Assembly: GCA_900318395.1 (NCBI GenBank)
Contig: ONKL01000005.1
Span: forward strand, 1 to 64,000
Direction: 5' to 3'
Length of the DNA: 64,000 nucleotides
From: an uncultured Prevotella sp.
GTDB lineage: Bacteria > Bacteroidota > Bacteroidia > Bacteroidales > Bacteroidaceae
Below the pieces are notes generated by a model. That model was not told where the DNA came from. It saw only the letters and a program-made list of their open reading frames with translations, and did no database searches. Positions 41,311 to 50,236 of the stretch are shown here, piece after piece. Every line of letters starts with the position of its first letter. Position 1 is the first letter of the stretch. Position numbers and translations under genes: made by a program.

Positions 41311-43641
41311 ATGAAAAAGAGAATAATGTTTTGTGTCTTCTGTGCTCTTCTGGACTCGATGGCAGCCCATGCACAGATTCAGACGAATGCAGGCATTCAG
41401 TACCTGCAGGCTATGCAGAAAGACATGTCGACGGATTTCTTCGACCTGTCGAATACTTATTTTCTGGCAGACTCGCTCGTGAGTTTCGATGCCCAGAAGG
41501 GTGAGGGACTGGTACAGTGGAAACGCTACAGACTGACACCTCGACAGGCGTTTAACCTCAATGGCTACTGGCCTGTGAGAATGCAGATGCTCGATTTCCC
41601 CGATGCTGCTTATGTGAATGACCCGGAGCTGAAAATCAAGGTGGAGTTTATCTCACCGAGAACAGCTCGTATCCGCATGCTGACAACTCCTATCGAACCG
41701 AAGTGCTCTGATCAGGACGATGTGATGTTCTGTGATGGCTTCAAGCAGAAAGGTGCTGGTGCCATGTGGAAGAGTACACAGACCGCCAAAGGTGTCAAGT
41801 ATACTTCCGACTATGGTACCATCGAGATACAGACCTACCCCTGGCGTATTGTCGTGAAGGATGCGAAAGGCAAGATTCTCACCCAGACACGCCATAACCT
41901 CGATAATGACTCCAGTCAGGTGAAGCTGTTGCCCTTCTCCTTTATCAAGCGTGGAAGCGACAACTCGCGTAGCATCAATCCTGTATGGACACTGGCACCT
42001 GGTGAGCGCATCTATGGTTGTGGCGAATCGTTCACCTCACTGAATAAGGTAGGGCAGAAGGTACACCTTAGCGTGACTGATCCTCAGGGACCAGAGACCG
42101 ATGGCCAGTATAAGCCCGTGCCTTTCTTCTTCTCGAATCGTGGCTATGGCATCTTCATGCATACCTCAGCCCCTGTGACCTGCGACTTCGGTGCCTCTTA
42201 CATTGGTGCTGATCGCCTGTTTATGGCTGATGAACAGATGGACTTCTTCATCTTCTTGGGCGAACCCAAGGACATCCTCAATGAGTATACCGATATCACA
42301 GGCAAGAGCCCCATGCTGCCTCTTTGGAGCTTTGGCACGTGGATGAGCCGTATCACTTACTTCTCGCAGAAGGAGGGCTTGGAGATTGCCCGTCAGTTGC
42401 GCGCTCATAAGATTCCCTCTGATGTCATCCACTTTGATACCGGTTGGTTCGGAGTCGACTGGCAGTGCGACTATCAGTTTGCAAAGGATCGTTTCGAGGA
42501 TCCCGTGAAAATGCTGAAGCAGTTTGCGAAAGACGGTTTCCACACCTGTCTGTGGCAATTGCCTTATTTCACACCGAAGAATCGCTTCTTCCCTGAGATC
42601 ATCGAGAAGGGCATGCATGTGGTGAACGCTACGGGAGGCATGCCTGTAGAGGATGCTATTCTCGACTTCTCGAATCCAGAGACCGTCAGCTGGTATCAGT
42701 CGAAGATTGAGGGACTGCTGAAACAGGGCGTCTCTACCATCAAGTGCGACTTTGGTGAGGCTGCACCTTATAATGGTTTCTATCATAGTGGTAAGGGTGG
42801 ACTCTATGAGCATAACCTCTATCCGTTGCGCTATAACAAAGCCTTGTGGGAGGTTGTTGAGAAGAATCATCCTGGCGAGGGTATCATCTGGGCACGTTCT
42901 GCCTGGGCTGGAAGCCAGCGTTATGCGCTCCACTGGGGTGGTGATGCTGCTACCACGAATACGGGCATGCTGGGTGATCTGCGAGGCGGTCTGAGCTTCG
43001 GACTGAGTGGTTTCTCATTCTGGAGTCATGATATGGGTGGCTTCGTAACCGCTTCACCTGAGGATATCTATCGCCGCTGGCTGCCCTTCGGTTTCTTGAG
43101 TTCTCACACCCGTGCCCATGGTGCGCCTCCTACGGAGCCTTGGCTTATCAGTGAGTCTTTCACAGATGCGTTCCGTGCGTGTGCTGAGATGAAATACAAG
43201 CTGATGCCTTATGTCTATGCGCAGGCGAAGGATTGTTCGGAGCGTGGACTTCCGATGGTGCGCGCCCTGCTCGTGGAGTTCCCGCAGGATCCAGGTGCCT
43301 GGCTCGTAGAGGATGAGTATATGTTCGGTTCCCAAATGCTCGTTGCACCACTGATGGAGAGTGGCACTGAGCGCACGGTCTATCTGCCGAAAGGTAAGTG
43401 GATCGACTATCAGACGGGTAAGGTCTATGAGGGTGGCTATCAGACCATCGAGGCTGGTGAGATCCCTGCCGTTATTTTGGTTCGTGATGGTTCACTCATT
43501 CCTCATGTACCCCTTGCTCAGCGTACCGACGAGATCGACTGGAACAAGATAGAATGGAAGGCTTACAAGGCTGATGCAACGACCTGCTCAGGACTGCTCT
43601 TTAAGCCCGGTGACAGCAAAATCGAAACAATTAAACGTTGA
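41311..43641 (+). CDS. GH31 alpha-xylosidase, YicI type
   Basis: A GH31 enzyme of about 776 residues with a signal peptide (MKKRIMFCVFCALL..., cleaved near 'AHAQ'). ATG 41305 would add two residues; any longer start would run into the promoter. The barrel has 'FGTWMSRITYFSQKEGL', nucleophile Asp480 in 'IKCDFGEAAP' and acid/base Asp545 in 'HWGGDAATT'. The K(C/T)DFGE form is that of YicI-like alpha-xylosidases, a different subgroup from the GH31 at 30172. It removes alpha-1,6-xylose or related residues from the non-reducing end. It is monocistronic with its own promoter. Confidence 0.9.
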   Translation: MKKRIMFCVFCALLDSMAAHAQIQTNAGIQYLQAMQKDMSTDFFDLSNTYFLADSLVSFDAQKGEGLVQWKRYRLTPRQAFNLNGYWPVRMQMLDFPDAAYVNDPELKIKVEFISPRTARIRMLTTPIEPKCSDQDDVMFCDGFKQKGAGAMWKSTQTAKGVKYTSDYGTIEIQTYPWRIVVKDAKGKILTQTRHNLDNDSSQVKLLPFSFIKRGSDNSRSINPVWTLAPGERIYGCGESFTSLNKVGQKVHLSVTDPQGPETDGQYKPVPFFFSNRGYGIFMHTSAPVTCDFGASYIGADRLFMADEQMDFFIFLGEPKDILNEYTDITGKSPMLPLWSFGTWMSRITYFSQKEGLEIARQLRAHKIPSDVIHFDTGWFGVDWQCDYQFAKDRFEDPVKMLKQFAKDGFHTCLWQLPYFTPKNRFFPEIIEKGMHVVNATGGMPVEDAILDFSNPETVSWYQSKIEGLLKQGVSTIKCDFGEAAPYNGFYHSGKGGLYEHNLYPLRYNKALWEVVEKNHPGEGIIWARSAWAGSQRYALHWGGDAATTNTGMLGDLRGGLSFGLSGFSFWSHDMGGFVTASPEDIYRRWLPFGFLSSHTRAHGAPPTEPWLISESFTDAFRACAEMKYKLMPYVYAQAKDCSERGLPMVRALLVEFPQDPGAWLVEDEYMFGSQMLVAPLMESGTERTVYLPKGKWIDYQTGKVYEGGYQTIEAGEIPAVILVRDGSLIPHVPLAQRTDEIDWNKIEWKAYKADATTCSGLLFKPGDSKIETIKR

Positions 43642-43682
43642 TTTACGACAATTATTCGACGAATTTAGTTAAGTTCTCTTAA

Positions 43683-43739
43683 AAAAAGTGTGCACGAGTT
43701 ACAACGAATCGATATTTTTTGTACTTTTGCACACTTTTT
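43683..43739. promoter_or_regulatory. rpoD promoter inside a 12-base inverted repeat
   Basis: Perfect arms AAAAAGTGTGCA (43683-43694) and TGCACACTTTTT (43728-43739), 33 bases apart, enclose the promoter region, with the -7 box TACTTTTG at 43722-43729 overlapping the right arm. The -33 box is weak. It could be an operator pair or a long-loop terminator for the GH31 gene. Confidence 0.6.
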
Positions 43740-43758
43740 CAGAGTAACAAGACAAGAA

Positions 43759-44631
43759 ATGAGGCAATTAAAGATTCAAAAAAGTATTACCAATCGATCG
43801 AGTGAAGCACTTGACAAGTACCTCGTAGAGATTGGTCGTCAACCCCTTGTGACCATCGATGAAGAGATCGAACTGGCACAGGCTATCCGTAAGGGTGGTC
43901 CTGAGGGCGAAAGGGCAAAGGAGCGCCTGGTTACAGCCAACCTCCGTTTTGTCGTTTCTGTAGCCAAGCAGTACCAGCATCAGGGTCTGACCCTGACTGA
44001 CCTGATTGACGAAGGTAACATCGGACTGGTAAAGGCTGCTGAGAAGTTTGATGAGACACGTGGTTTCAAATTCATCTCCTATGCCGTGTGGTGGATTCGC
44101 CAGAGCATCCTGCAGGCTATCGCAGAGCAGAGCCGTATCGTTCGTCTGCCATTGAACCAGAGTGGTGCCCTGAGCAAGATTAATCAGGAGATCAATAAGT
44201 TTGAACAGATTCACCAGCGCCGTCCTTCTGTGACTGAGTTGGCTGAATTGACGAATATCGAGGAGTCGAAGATTGAACAGACAGCCAAGGCCGATAGTCA
44301 TCACATGAGTATCGATGCTCCCTTTGGTGAGGATGATGACAACTCGATGGCTGATATGCTGAGTTCAGGCGACGATTCTCGTACCGACAAGCATGTCGAC
44401 TACGAGTCGCTGACTTCCGACCTCGACAATGTACTGCGTAATGTTCTGAAGGATCGTGAGCTGAAGATTGTGAAGGAGTGCTTCGGTATCGGTTGTCAGG
44501 AACGTGGTCTCGAGGAGATCGGTGCTGAGATGGGACTGACCCGTGAGCGTGTGCGCCAGATTCGTGAGAAGAGCATTACCAAACTGCACGACAGCGGTTA
44601 TGCCCGCATCCTGATGAAATATCTCGGATAA
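43759..44631 (+). CDS. rpoD: primary sigma factor RpoD (Bacteroidota type)
   Basis: A 290-residue sigma-70 factor from ATG 43759 ('MRQLKIQKSITNR'). Region 1.2 starts near residue 15, region 2 holds 'LIDEGNIGLVKAAEKFD' and 'SYAVWWIRQSI' (core binding and -10 melting), region 3 follows, and region 4 ends with 'TRERVRQIREKSI', the -33 binding helix. Region 1.1 is absent, as in the housekeeping sigma of Bacteroides and Prevotella. This is the factor that reads the TTTG/TAnnTTTG promoters seen throughout the window. Confidence 0.97.
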   Translation: MRQLKIQKSITNRSSEALDKYLVEIGRQPLVTIDEEIELAQAIRKGGPEGERAKERLVTANLRFVVSVAKQYQHQGLTLTDLIDEGNIGLVKAAEKFDETRGFKFISYAVWWIRQSILQAIAEQSRIVRLPLNQSGALSKINQEINKFEQIHQRRPSVTELAELTNIEESKIEQTAKADSHHMSIDAPFGEDDDNSMADMLSSGDDSRTDKHVDYESLTSDLDNVLRNVLKDRELKIVKECFGIGCQERGLEEIGAEMGLTRERVRQIREKSITKLHDSGYARILMKYLG

Positions 44632-44643
44632 TCTATACATAAG

Positions 44644-44669
44644 AAACCCTCGCCAATCGGTGAGGGTTT
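44644..44669. terminator. bidirectional terminator after rpoD
   Basis: Arms AAACCCTCGCC and GGTGAGGGTTT with one G-T wobble and a 4-base loop, followed by T-rich sequence, between the ends of rpoD and the convergent kinase. Confidence 0.85.
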
Positions 44670-44673
44670 TATG

Positions 44674-46419
44674 TTACTGGATAGGTAACTTGACATTGAA
44701 TCTTGCCCCGTTTGTGTAGCTGGTATCCAGTTCCACCGTTCCGTCCAACTGCTCTGCGAGTTTGAGACTCAGCGGTAGTCCTAATCCGATACCCTCCTTG
44801 AAGGAGTTGAGCTTCACGAAGCGCTCGAATATCTCATGCGCTTTTTCCTTGGGTATACCACAACCCGTATCCTCTACAGAGATAAACAGGGTGCTGTCTG
44901 CCTGGGCGGCTTTCAACTTGATGGATCCCTTTTCCGTATATTTGCAGGCATTCTCCAGCAGAGCTGTCAGGATGCGCTTCAGCATATTCTCGTTGGTCGT
45001 GATGCTGAAGTCATCGGCCAGTGTCGTCTCCAGCTTCAGCTCCACACCGTCATTGACTACATCATCATAATCCCTCAGTACATTCTTGAGGAGGGCATTC
45101 ACCTGGGGTGTATCCTCCTTTCTCATCTTCTCTGTCGATTCGATGAGCGACAGGCCGATGATCTCATCAATGAGCGAAGTAATCTGGTGGGCACTCTTCT
45201 GCATCATCTTCGACATGTTCTGCCTGTCCTCAACACTGTCTGTGAGCTCAGGATTGGCAATCACCTGCGAGAATCCGCTGATGATGTTCAACGGCGTGCG
45301 CACCTCGTGACTGACATTCTGGATAAAGGCAGCCTTCATCTTTTCCGACTCCATCACACGGGCGTAGGCTTTCTCCAGCTCCTTCATGTGCTTTCGTCTG
45401 GTCATGAAGATGTGGACAAGTGCCACAACGAGCAGAAGGAGTAGGCCGATAGTGATCAAGAGGGCGAGTGAGCGTGCGCGGTAGGCCTCTCTCTGGGCCT
45501 CATAGAGCTTGACTTCATCGGCGATGCCCTCCATACTGTTGACCAGCACCACATTGGCAATCGAGTCTTCTGAGGCGGTCTGGGCCTTCAGAGCATGATA
45601 GGCATCCTCCCATCTGCCAGCCCTTTCGTAGATCAAGGTGATGGCGTCTTTGCCCTCGTCACCCAGCTCCTCTTTGGCCATGGCGACGGCCTCGTCGGTC
45701 TTACCCTGATAGGCGAGATAATACACCTCGATAGTGCGTCCGTTTACGCACGATAGTCCTTTGGCCTCACCTTCCTTATAGGCTTTGTAGCCTTTGAGGA
45801 ATTTGTCGATATCGCCACGATAGAAGTAACTCAGCGTCATTCTTCCTTCAATATCGAACACGCGTTCGGGTGAATATTTCAAAGAAATTTCCCTCGCTTT
45901 GTTCAGTAGACTGTCAGCCTCCTCCGGGCTGTCATCGATAGCCGCATTCACGATGTTCAGGAAAATGGGGGGCATGCTCGAGTAGTAGCCTTCCTCCTCC
46001 ATGATTCTTAGCACCTCATACCAGTTCTTTTTGGCCTCCTCCTTGTTGCCGCAGTAGTTGTTGATATGCCCCAGCATGTTGATGGCCATGTAGCGTTCCT
46101 TGTCCACCTTCTTTTCGCGCAATTCCTTCGAGAGATTGCGTGCCAGCATATAGGCCTCGAAGATATGGCGCTCGTTCATCTGGAAGACAATCTCATTACA
46201 CCTCTGCGTATAGTAGCCGTGCAGGTCACCCTGCTGCAATAGATACTCTTCCAGGTTTCTGAGTGCAGGGAAGAATTTGGCACTGTCACCATCATTGAAG
46301 GCATGGTGCATGGCTGCGCGCAGGGTTTGATAGGTTTGGTCTTTGCTGTAATCGCGAGCCTGCGCAAAACAGAAGCTTGCGATGAGAGTTAGCGAGAGGG
46401 CTAATATGATACGTTTCAT
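44674..46419 (-). CDS. TPR-type sensor histidine kinase
   Basis: A 581-residue kinase from ATG 46419 (signal peptide 'MKRIILALSLTLIASFCFA'). TPR-like periplasmic repeats run to about 300, with a membrane helix near 310-335 ('LLITIGLLLLLVVALVHIF') and a coiled coil. HisKA follows with His371 in 'NVSHEVRTPLNII', then HATPase with 'LENACKYT', 'DTGCGIP' and 'GIGLGLPL'. No receiver domain is attached and no response regulator is adjacent, so it is an orphan. It shares architecture with the shorter TPR proteins at 35617 and 55409. Confidence 0.9.
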   Translation of the reverse strand: MKRIILALSLTLIASFCFAQARDYSKDQTYQTLRAAMHHAFNDGDSAKFFPALRNLEEYLLQQGDLHGYYTQRCNEIVFQMNERHIFEAYMLARNLSKELREKKVDKERYMAINMLGHINNYCGNKEEAKKNWYEVLRIMEEEGYYSSMPPIFLNIVNAAIDDSPEEADSLLNKAREISLKYSPERVFDIEGRMTLSYFYRGDIDKFLKGYKAYKEGEAKGLSCVNGRTIEVYYLAYQGKTDEAVAMAKEELGDEGKDAITLIYERAGRWEDAYHALKAQTASEDSIANVVLVNSMEGIADEVKLYEAQREAYRARSLALLITIGLLLLLVVALVHIFMTRRKHMKELEKAYARVMESEKMKAAFIQNVSHEVRTPLNIISGFSQVIANPELTDSVEDRQNMSKMMQKSAHQITSLIDEIIGLSLIESTEKMRKEDTPQVNALLKNVLRDYDDVVNDGVELKLETTLADDFSITTNENMLKRILTALLENACKYTEKGSIKLKAAQADSTLFISVEDTGCGIPKEKAHEIFERFVKLNSFKEGIGLGLPLSLKLAEQLDGTVELDTSYTNGARFNVKLPIQ

Positions 46420-46460
46420 TTGCAGTAGCGATATTACTGTAGTTCTTATTATTGATGCTG

Positions 46461-46539
46461 CAAAAATAATGTAAAAATCGGAAATATAAAAAGAAAATAG
46501 CATATTTTTTGCGTTTTTTGTCATTTATGTGTATCTTTG
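46461..46539. promoter_or_regulatory. divergent promoters, kinase and trmO
   Basis: Minus-strand TATTTTTG at 46468-46461 serves the kinase. Plus-strand TATCTTTG at 46532-46539 is followed by exactly 4 bases and then the trmO ATG, pointing to a leaderless mRNA. Confidence 0.65.
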
Positions 46540-46543
46540 CCGC

Positions 46544-47221
46544 ATGGAAGTCTCTCCGATTGCTCATTTTGAGTCGCCGCTGAAGTCAAAATTCGGTATT
46601 CCGCGACAGAGTGGACTCGTCAGTTCTCTGATGGGCCGTATTGTCTTCGAACCCCCTTTTCGCAAGGCTGAAGCTGTACGGGGTCTCGACGATTTCGACT
46701 ATCTCTGGCTTATCTGGGAATTTTCCGAGAACAGTGGGGCTGAGAAAAGTCTGACCGTTCGCCCGCCTCGTCTTGGGGGAAATCGACGGTTGGGTGTCTT
46801 CGCCACACGTTCACCTTTCCGTCCTAATAACCTGGGACTCTCTTGTGTCCGACTGGTCCGTGTGGAGATTGATTCCCTGTTGGGACCTGTCATTTGGGTT
46901 GAGGGCGCAGATCTCATGGACGGTACGCCTATCTACGACGTAAAACCCTATGTGGCTTATGCCGATGCCCACCCCGAGGCGCGCAGTGGATTTGTTGATC
47001 AAGTAGGGTGGGCGCCTCTCAAAGTGGTGATGACCGACGAACAGGCTGCCCTTGTGCCTGCCGACCAACTCGAAGCGCTCAAGGCCATCTTGGCTCAGGA
47101 TCCTCGACCGCGTTATCACGATGATCCTGAACGTGTCTACGGTATGCCTTTCCTCCATTTCGATGTGCGTTTCAGAGTGTCTGAACAGACGCTCACCATT
47201 GTTGAAATTGTCAACATTTGA
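46544..47221 (+). CDS. trmO: tRNA (t6A37) N6-methyltransferase TrmO
   Basis: A 225-residue protein of the TsaA/TrmO family, which uses S-adenosylmethionine to methylate t6A at position 37 of threonine tRNAs. Family motifs: 'GIPRQSGLV', 'LDDFDYLWLIWEF', 'LGVFATRSPFRPNNLGLS' and 'DGTPIYDVKPYV'. The C-terminal domain ends with 'YGMPFLHFDVRFRV'. I start at ATG 46544; a start five codons earlier would have to be translated through the -7 box. Translation probably begins at the very 5' end of the mRNA. Confidence 0.93.
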   Translation: MEVSPIAHFESPLKSKFGIPRQSGLVSSLMGRIVFEPPFRKAEAVRGLDDFDYLWLIWEFSENSGAEKSLTVRPPRLGGNRRLGVFATRSPFRPNNLGLSCVRLVRVEIDSLLGPVIWVEGADLMDGTPIYDVKPYVAYADAHPEARSGFVDQVGWAPLKVVMTDEQAALVPADQLEALKAILAQDPRPRYHDDPERVYGMPFLHFDVRFRVSEQTLTIVEIVNI

Positions 47222-47274
47222 CACTATTTGCTTAAAAAGTGGCGTAAAAATTTGGATTTTTAACAAATATTTCC

Positions 47275-47282
47275 TATATTTG
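47275..47282 (+). promoter_or_regulatory. -7 box before the degenerate kinase
   Basis: TATATTTG, matching TAnnTTTG, 40 bases before ATG 47322. Confidence 0.5.
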
Positions 47283-47321
47283 CATTTTCAAAACTAAGTA
47301 TCAACCAAATTCGTGGCGCTT

Positions 47322-48095
47322 ATGGTAGTGGTATTGGTTATTCTGATTATAGTTTGCCTGGCACTTGTGCTATGGGGCAGGGCTCAGCAGGTGAAGTTAG
47401 CTGAGATGCAAAAGTCAAGGAGTGTCAGAACAGCCTTTCTCAAAGGGCTGATACGCGAGGTCCGCACCCACCTCCATTCTGTCGGTGGACTGTCTGAAAT
47501 CATATCCAAGGATGATCTCTATCTCTCTAAAAGTGAAAAGCGTCATATTACTACCCAGATTAAATATAACACGAGTCTTATATCCACGCTGCTCGATGAA
47601 CTGTCCATCCTCTCCGATGTTCATGGCGGTCATCAACTGAAGGACGAGCGCTTTAGCCCGAATATCCTCTGTGAGCGCTGCATAGATGCCAATCTGCCCA
47701 GTGTCCACGAGGGGGTGCGACTGACGCTGACTCGCGAACTGACCGATTCCTATTCTGTCGAGGCCGACTATCATATCATCGAGCTCATCATCAATAAGCT
47801 CGTGGCCTGTTCCTGCCAGTTTACGATGAAGGGTGATATTACCCTTGGCTGTCACTTGGGCGAGTCACCCAATCTGTTGGTCTTTTATGTACAGGATACG
47901 GGGGGGACGACGATTCCTGAGGATCGCAAGGCGTTGATTTTCGATTGGTTTGATAATCCCAATGAGAATTGTGAACCCACAGAGTTCGATCTCAGCGTAG
48001 CCCAGCGCCTGGCTGAGAAGGTGGGCGGCTATCTGCGCTACGATGAACTGTGGACCCGAGGTACGCGCATGGAGTTCATCCTGCCCGTACGCTAA
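47322..48095 (+). CDS. small membrane-anchored pseudo-histidine kinase
   Basis: A 257-residue protein from ATG 47322 (GTG 47313 possible). One N-terminal membrane helix (1-18) is followed directly by a HisKA-like helix 'FLKGLIREVRTHLHSV'. Aligned to the canonical F-I-x-N-V-S-H-E-V-R-T-P-L, the phospho-acceptor His is Arg45 and the Pro is His50. The ATPase-like part keeps the fold ('LIINKLVACSCQF', 'VQDTGGTTIPEDRK') but the N box and glycine boxes are poor. It probably neither binds ATP well nor phosphorylates. It may act as a regulatory partner for another kinase, perhaps the intact one encoded divergently from trmO. Confidence 0.75.
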   Translation: MVVVLVILIIVCLALVLWGRAQQVKLAEMQKSRSVRTAFLKGLIREVRTHLHSVGGLSEIISKDDLYLSKSEKRHITTQIKYNTSLISTLLDELSILSDVHGGHQLKDERFSPNILCERCIDANLPSVHEGVRLTLTRELTDSYSVEADYHIIELIINKLVACSCQFTMKGDITLGCHLGESPNLLVFYVQDTGGTTIPEDRKALIFDWFDNPNENCEPTEFDLSVAQRLAEKVGGYLRYDELWTRGTRMEFILPVR

Positions 48096-48120
48096 GGTTT
48101 CCGCAAAGTTTTTTTGATGT

Positions 48121-49470
48121 TTACATTTCTTTGTCGAGACGGCCGCTCCAGAGGTATTTCTTCGTTTCATGAACGATGATGCCGTTGAGACAGAGCAGTG
48201 AGATGAGGTTTGGAATAGCCATCAGCGCATTCATACAGTCGGCCAGGTTCCACACCAGTGCGAGGTTCATCACACTGCCTATGAATACCATCACAATATA
48301 GACGACGCGATAGCCCATCACCCACTTCTTGCCTTTCAGATACTCCATAGCACGCTCACCATAGTAGCACCATCCGAGAATGGTCGAGAAGGCGAATGTC
48401 AGAAGTCCGAAGCTCAGCAGATGCGTGCCTACATGGGGAATTTTCGAGAAGGCCTCCTTCGTCAGGGTGGCACCGTCATTAAAAGTCACATCAGGATGAG
48501 CCAACACACTGCTCACAATGACGAGACCCGTGATAGCACAGATAATCACCGTGTCCCAGAAGGTGCCGCTCGATGATACTAATGCTTGTCTTACAGGGTT
48601 CCTTGTCTGAGCTGCTGCGGCTACGATGGGTGCCGAACCCATACCGCTCTCGTTGGAGAACAGGCCACGGGCAATACCGAATCTAGCCGCTGTCATCACT
48701 GTGGAACCAACGAATCCGCCTCCTGCAGCTTCAGGATTGAATGCAGCACTGACAATCAGTTTGATGGCTGGCCACAGATAAGCTGCGTTCACATAGAGGA
48801 TATAGAAACAGCCCAGCACGTAGAAGATGGCCATCACAGGCACGAGCATACTACACACACGGGCAATACTCTTCACACCACCTAATACCGCGGCAGCCGT
48901 CATCAGACAGACGAAGCCTCCCGTCACATACTGCGATATGTGATAACTCTCATAGGTTACTGTGGCAATGGCGTTAGCCTGCACCGTACAGCCGATACCA
49001 AAGGCTGCCAGTGCTGTGAAAAAGGCAAAGAGCACAGCCATCCACTTCCAACCGAGTCCCTTCTCTAGGGCATACATCGGACCGCCAAGCATCCTGCCAT
49101 TCTCTGTCTTTACACGATATTTGATGGCGAGCAAACCCTCCGCATATTTTGTCGAGATGCCGAATACACCTGTCAGCCAGCACCACAGCACAGCCCCTGG
49201 CCCTCCCAAGGCAATAGCTGTTGCCACTCCCACGATATTACCTGTTCCGATGGTGGCAGCCAGTGCAGTGGCCAATGCGCCGAACTGCGATACGTCGCCC
49301 GTAGCATTAGGGTCCTTTTGCGCCGACAGTTTGATTGCCTTAATGATGTGGCGCTGGGGGCATTTCAGCCTGATGGTCAGAAACAGGTGTGTACCCAATA
49401 GCAGGATGATCATCGGCCATCCCCAGAGCATGCCGTTCACTTCTGTCAAGATCTCGTTCAGTTGTTCCAT
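48121..49470 (-). CDS. sodium:alanine symporter (AGCS family)
   Basis: A 449-residue inner-membrane transporter with about 11 helices. AGCS motifs: 'GALATALAATIGTGNIVG', 'GGPGAVLWCWLTGVFG', 'TKYAEGLLAIKYR', 'GLFSNESGMGSAPI' and 'FSTILGWCYYGERA'. It imports alanine, glycine or a similar amino acid with Na+. It is 73 bases downstream of the DUF4230 gene on the same strand, separated by a heptad repeat tract, and may be co-transcribed with it. Confidence 0.93.
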   Translation of the reverse strand: MEQLNEILTEVNGMLWGWPMIILLLGTHLFLTIRLKCPQRHIIKAIKLSAQKDPNATGDVSQFGALATALAATIGTGNIVGVATAIALGGPGAVLWCWLTGVFGISTKYAEGLLAIKYRVKTENGRMLGGPMYALEKGLGWKWMAVLFAFFTALAAFGIGCTVQANAIATVTYESYHISQYVTGGFVCLMTAAAVLGGVKSIARVCSMLVPVMAIFYVLGCFYILYVNAAYLWPAIKLIVSAAFNPEAAGGGFVGSTVMTAARFGIARGLFSNESGMGSAPIVAAAAQTRNPVRQALVSSSGTFWDTVIICAITGLVIVSSVLAHPDVTFNDGATLTKEAFSKIPHVGTHLLSFGLLTFAFSTILGWCYYGERAMEYLKGKKWVMGYRVVYIVMVFIGSVMNLALVWNLADCMNALMAIPNLISLLCLNGIIVHETKKYLWSGRLDKEM

Positions 49471-49505
49471 AAGTCCTTACTCATTATTCACTTTTCACTA
49501 TTCGT

Positions 49506-49557
49506 TTCTCCTTCCTCCTTCCTCCTTCCTCCTTCCTCGTTCCTCACTCCTCAAATC
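49506..49557 (-). repeat. heptad repeat tract, GGAAGGA type
   Basis: On the minus strand, five or so GGAAGGA units start right at the stop codon of the DUF4230 gene (GAGGAGTGAGGAA) and run toward the AGCS gene. Same family as 50132-50236 and 50919-51017. Confidence 0.8.
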
Positions 49558-50134
49558 TAATTCTTACGTTTGTAAATCCCATCGATCGCATCATCTGTCT
49601 CAGCTGTTCCTCAGCGTTGTGTTCAGCCGCTTGCAGGTTCTCCTGTGTCATACCATGACTCATCATCTGCCTGTAGGCCTTTTTGTAGAGCGCATCGCGA
49701 TCCTCAGGTTTCCACTTTCCACTCTCGAAGAAAGGTCTCGTCCGGGCCTCGTCAATGAAGTCCTTGTCGAGTAGTCCGATTTTCGGTAGTGTCATCTCCA
49801 CAGAGTCACCCTCTGCCTTGATCCATCCCTTTTGCAGTCGGTGCATGTTCAGCCCGAGGCGTAACGTACCGTAATAGATGCGCACCAACTCGTCGTCTTT
49901 GAAGATGCCCTTGCGCACGGTGTCTACCAGCTCCTCAGCACTCACCGATAGGAATTCCCACTCGCCGATGGCCTTCATGCTCTGTATCTGGGTGGGCGTC
50001 AGTTCGATGTGGTTGTCAGCTCCAAAGCTGATATGGTCGCCCTCCGTGGCACTTCTCAACCAAAAGAACCCTGCCACGAGCAGCACCACCACTACCAGTG
50101 CTATACCTATTTTAATATATGTAACGATCTTCAT
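49544..50134 (-). CDS. DUF4230 membrane-anchored protein, second copy
   Basis: A 196-residue protein with an N-terminal anchor ('MKIVTYIKIGIALVVVVLL') and a soluble domain of DUF4230 type ('WEFLSVSAEELVDTVRKG', 'YYGTLRLGLNM', 'VEMTLPKIGLLDKDF'). Function unknown; such proteins face the periplasm. Its start codon (50134-50132) is itself the ATG of a GGAATG unit of the upstream repeat, and its stop lies in the start of the next tract. A reading seven codons longer is open but is made of repeat. Paralogue of the next gene. Confidence 0.8.
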   Translation of the reverse strand: MKIVTYIKIGIALVVVVLLVAGFFWLRSATEGDHISFGADNHIELTPTQIQSMKAIGEWEFLSVSAEELVDTVRKGIFKDDELVRIYYGTLRLGLNMHRLQKGWIKAEGDSVEMTLPKIGLLDKDFIDEARTRPFFESGKWKPEDRDALYKKAYRQMMSHGMTQENLQAAEHNAEEQLRQMMRSMGFTNVRIRFEE

Positions 50135-50236
50135 TCCACATTCCTCATTCCACATTCCTCATTCCACATTCCTCATTCCACATTCCTCATTCCTCATTCC
50201 ACATTCCTCATTCCACATTCCACATTCCTCACTCCT
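50132..50236 (-). repeat. heptad repeat tract, GGAATGT/GGAATGA type
   Basis: About 14 seven-base units fill the whole junction between the two DUF4230 genes, supplying the stop context of one and the ribosome-binding region and ATG of the other. Confidence 0.95.
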
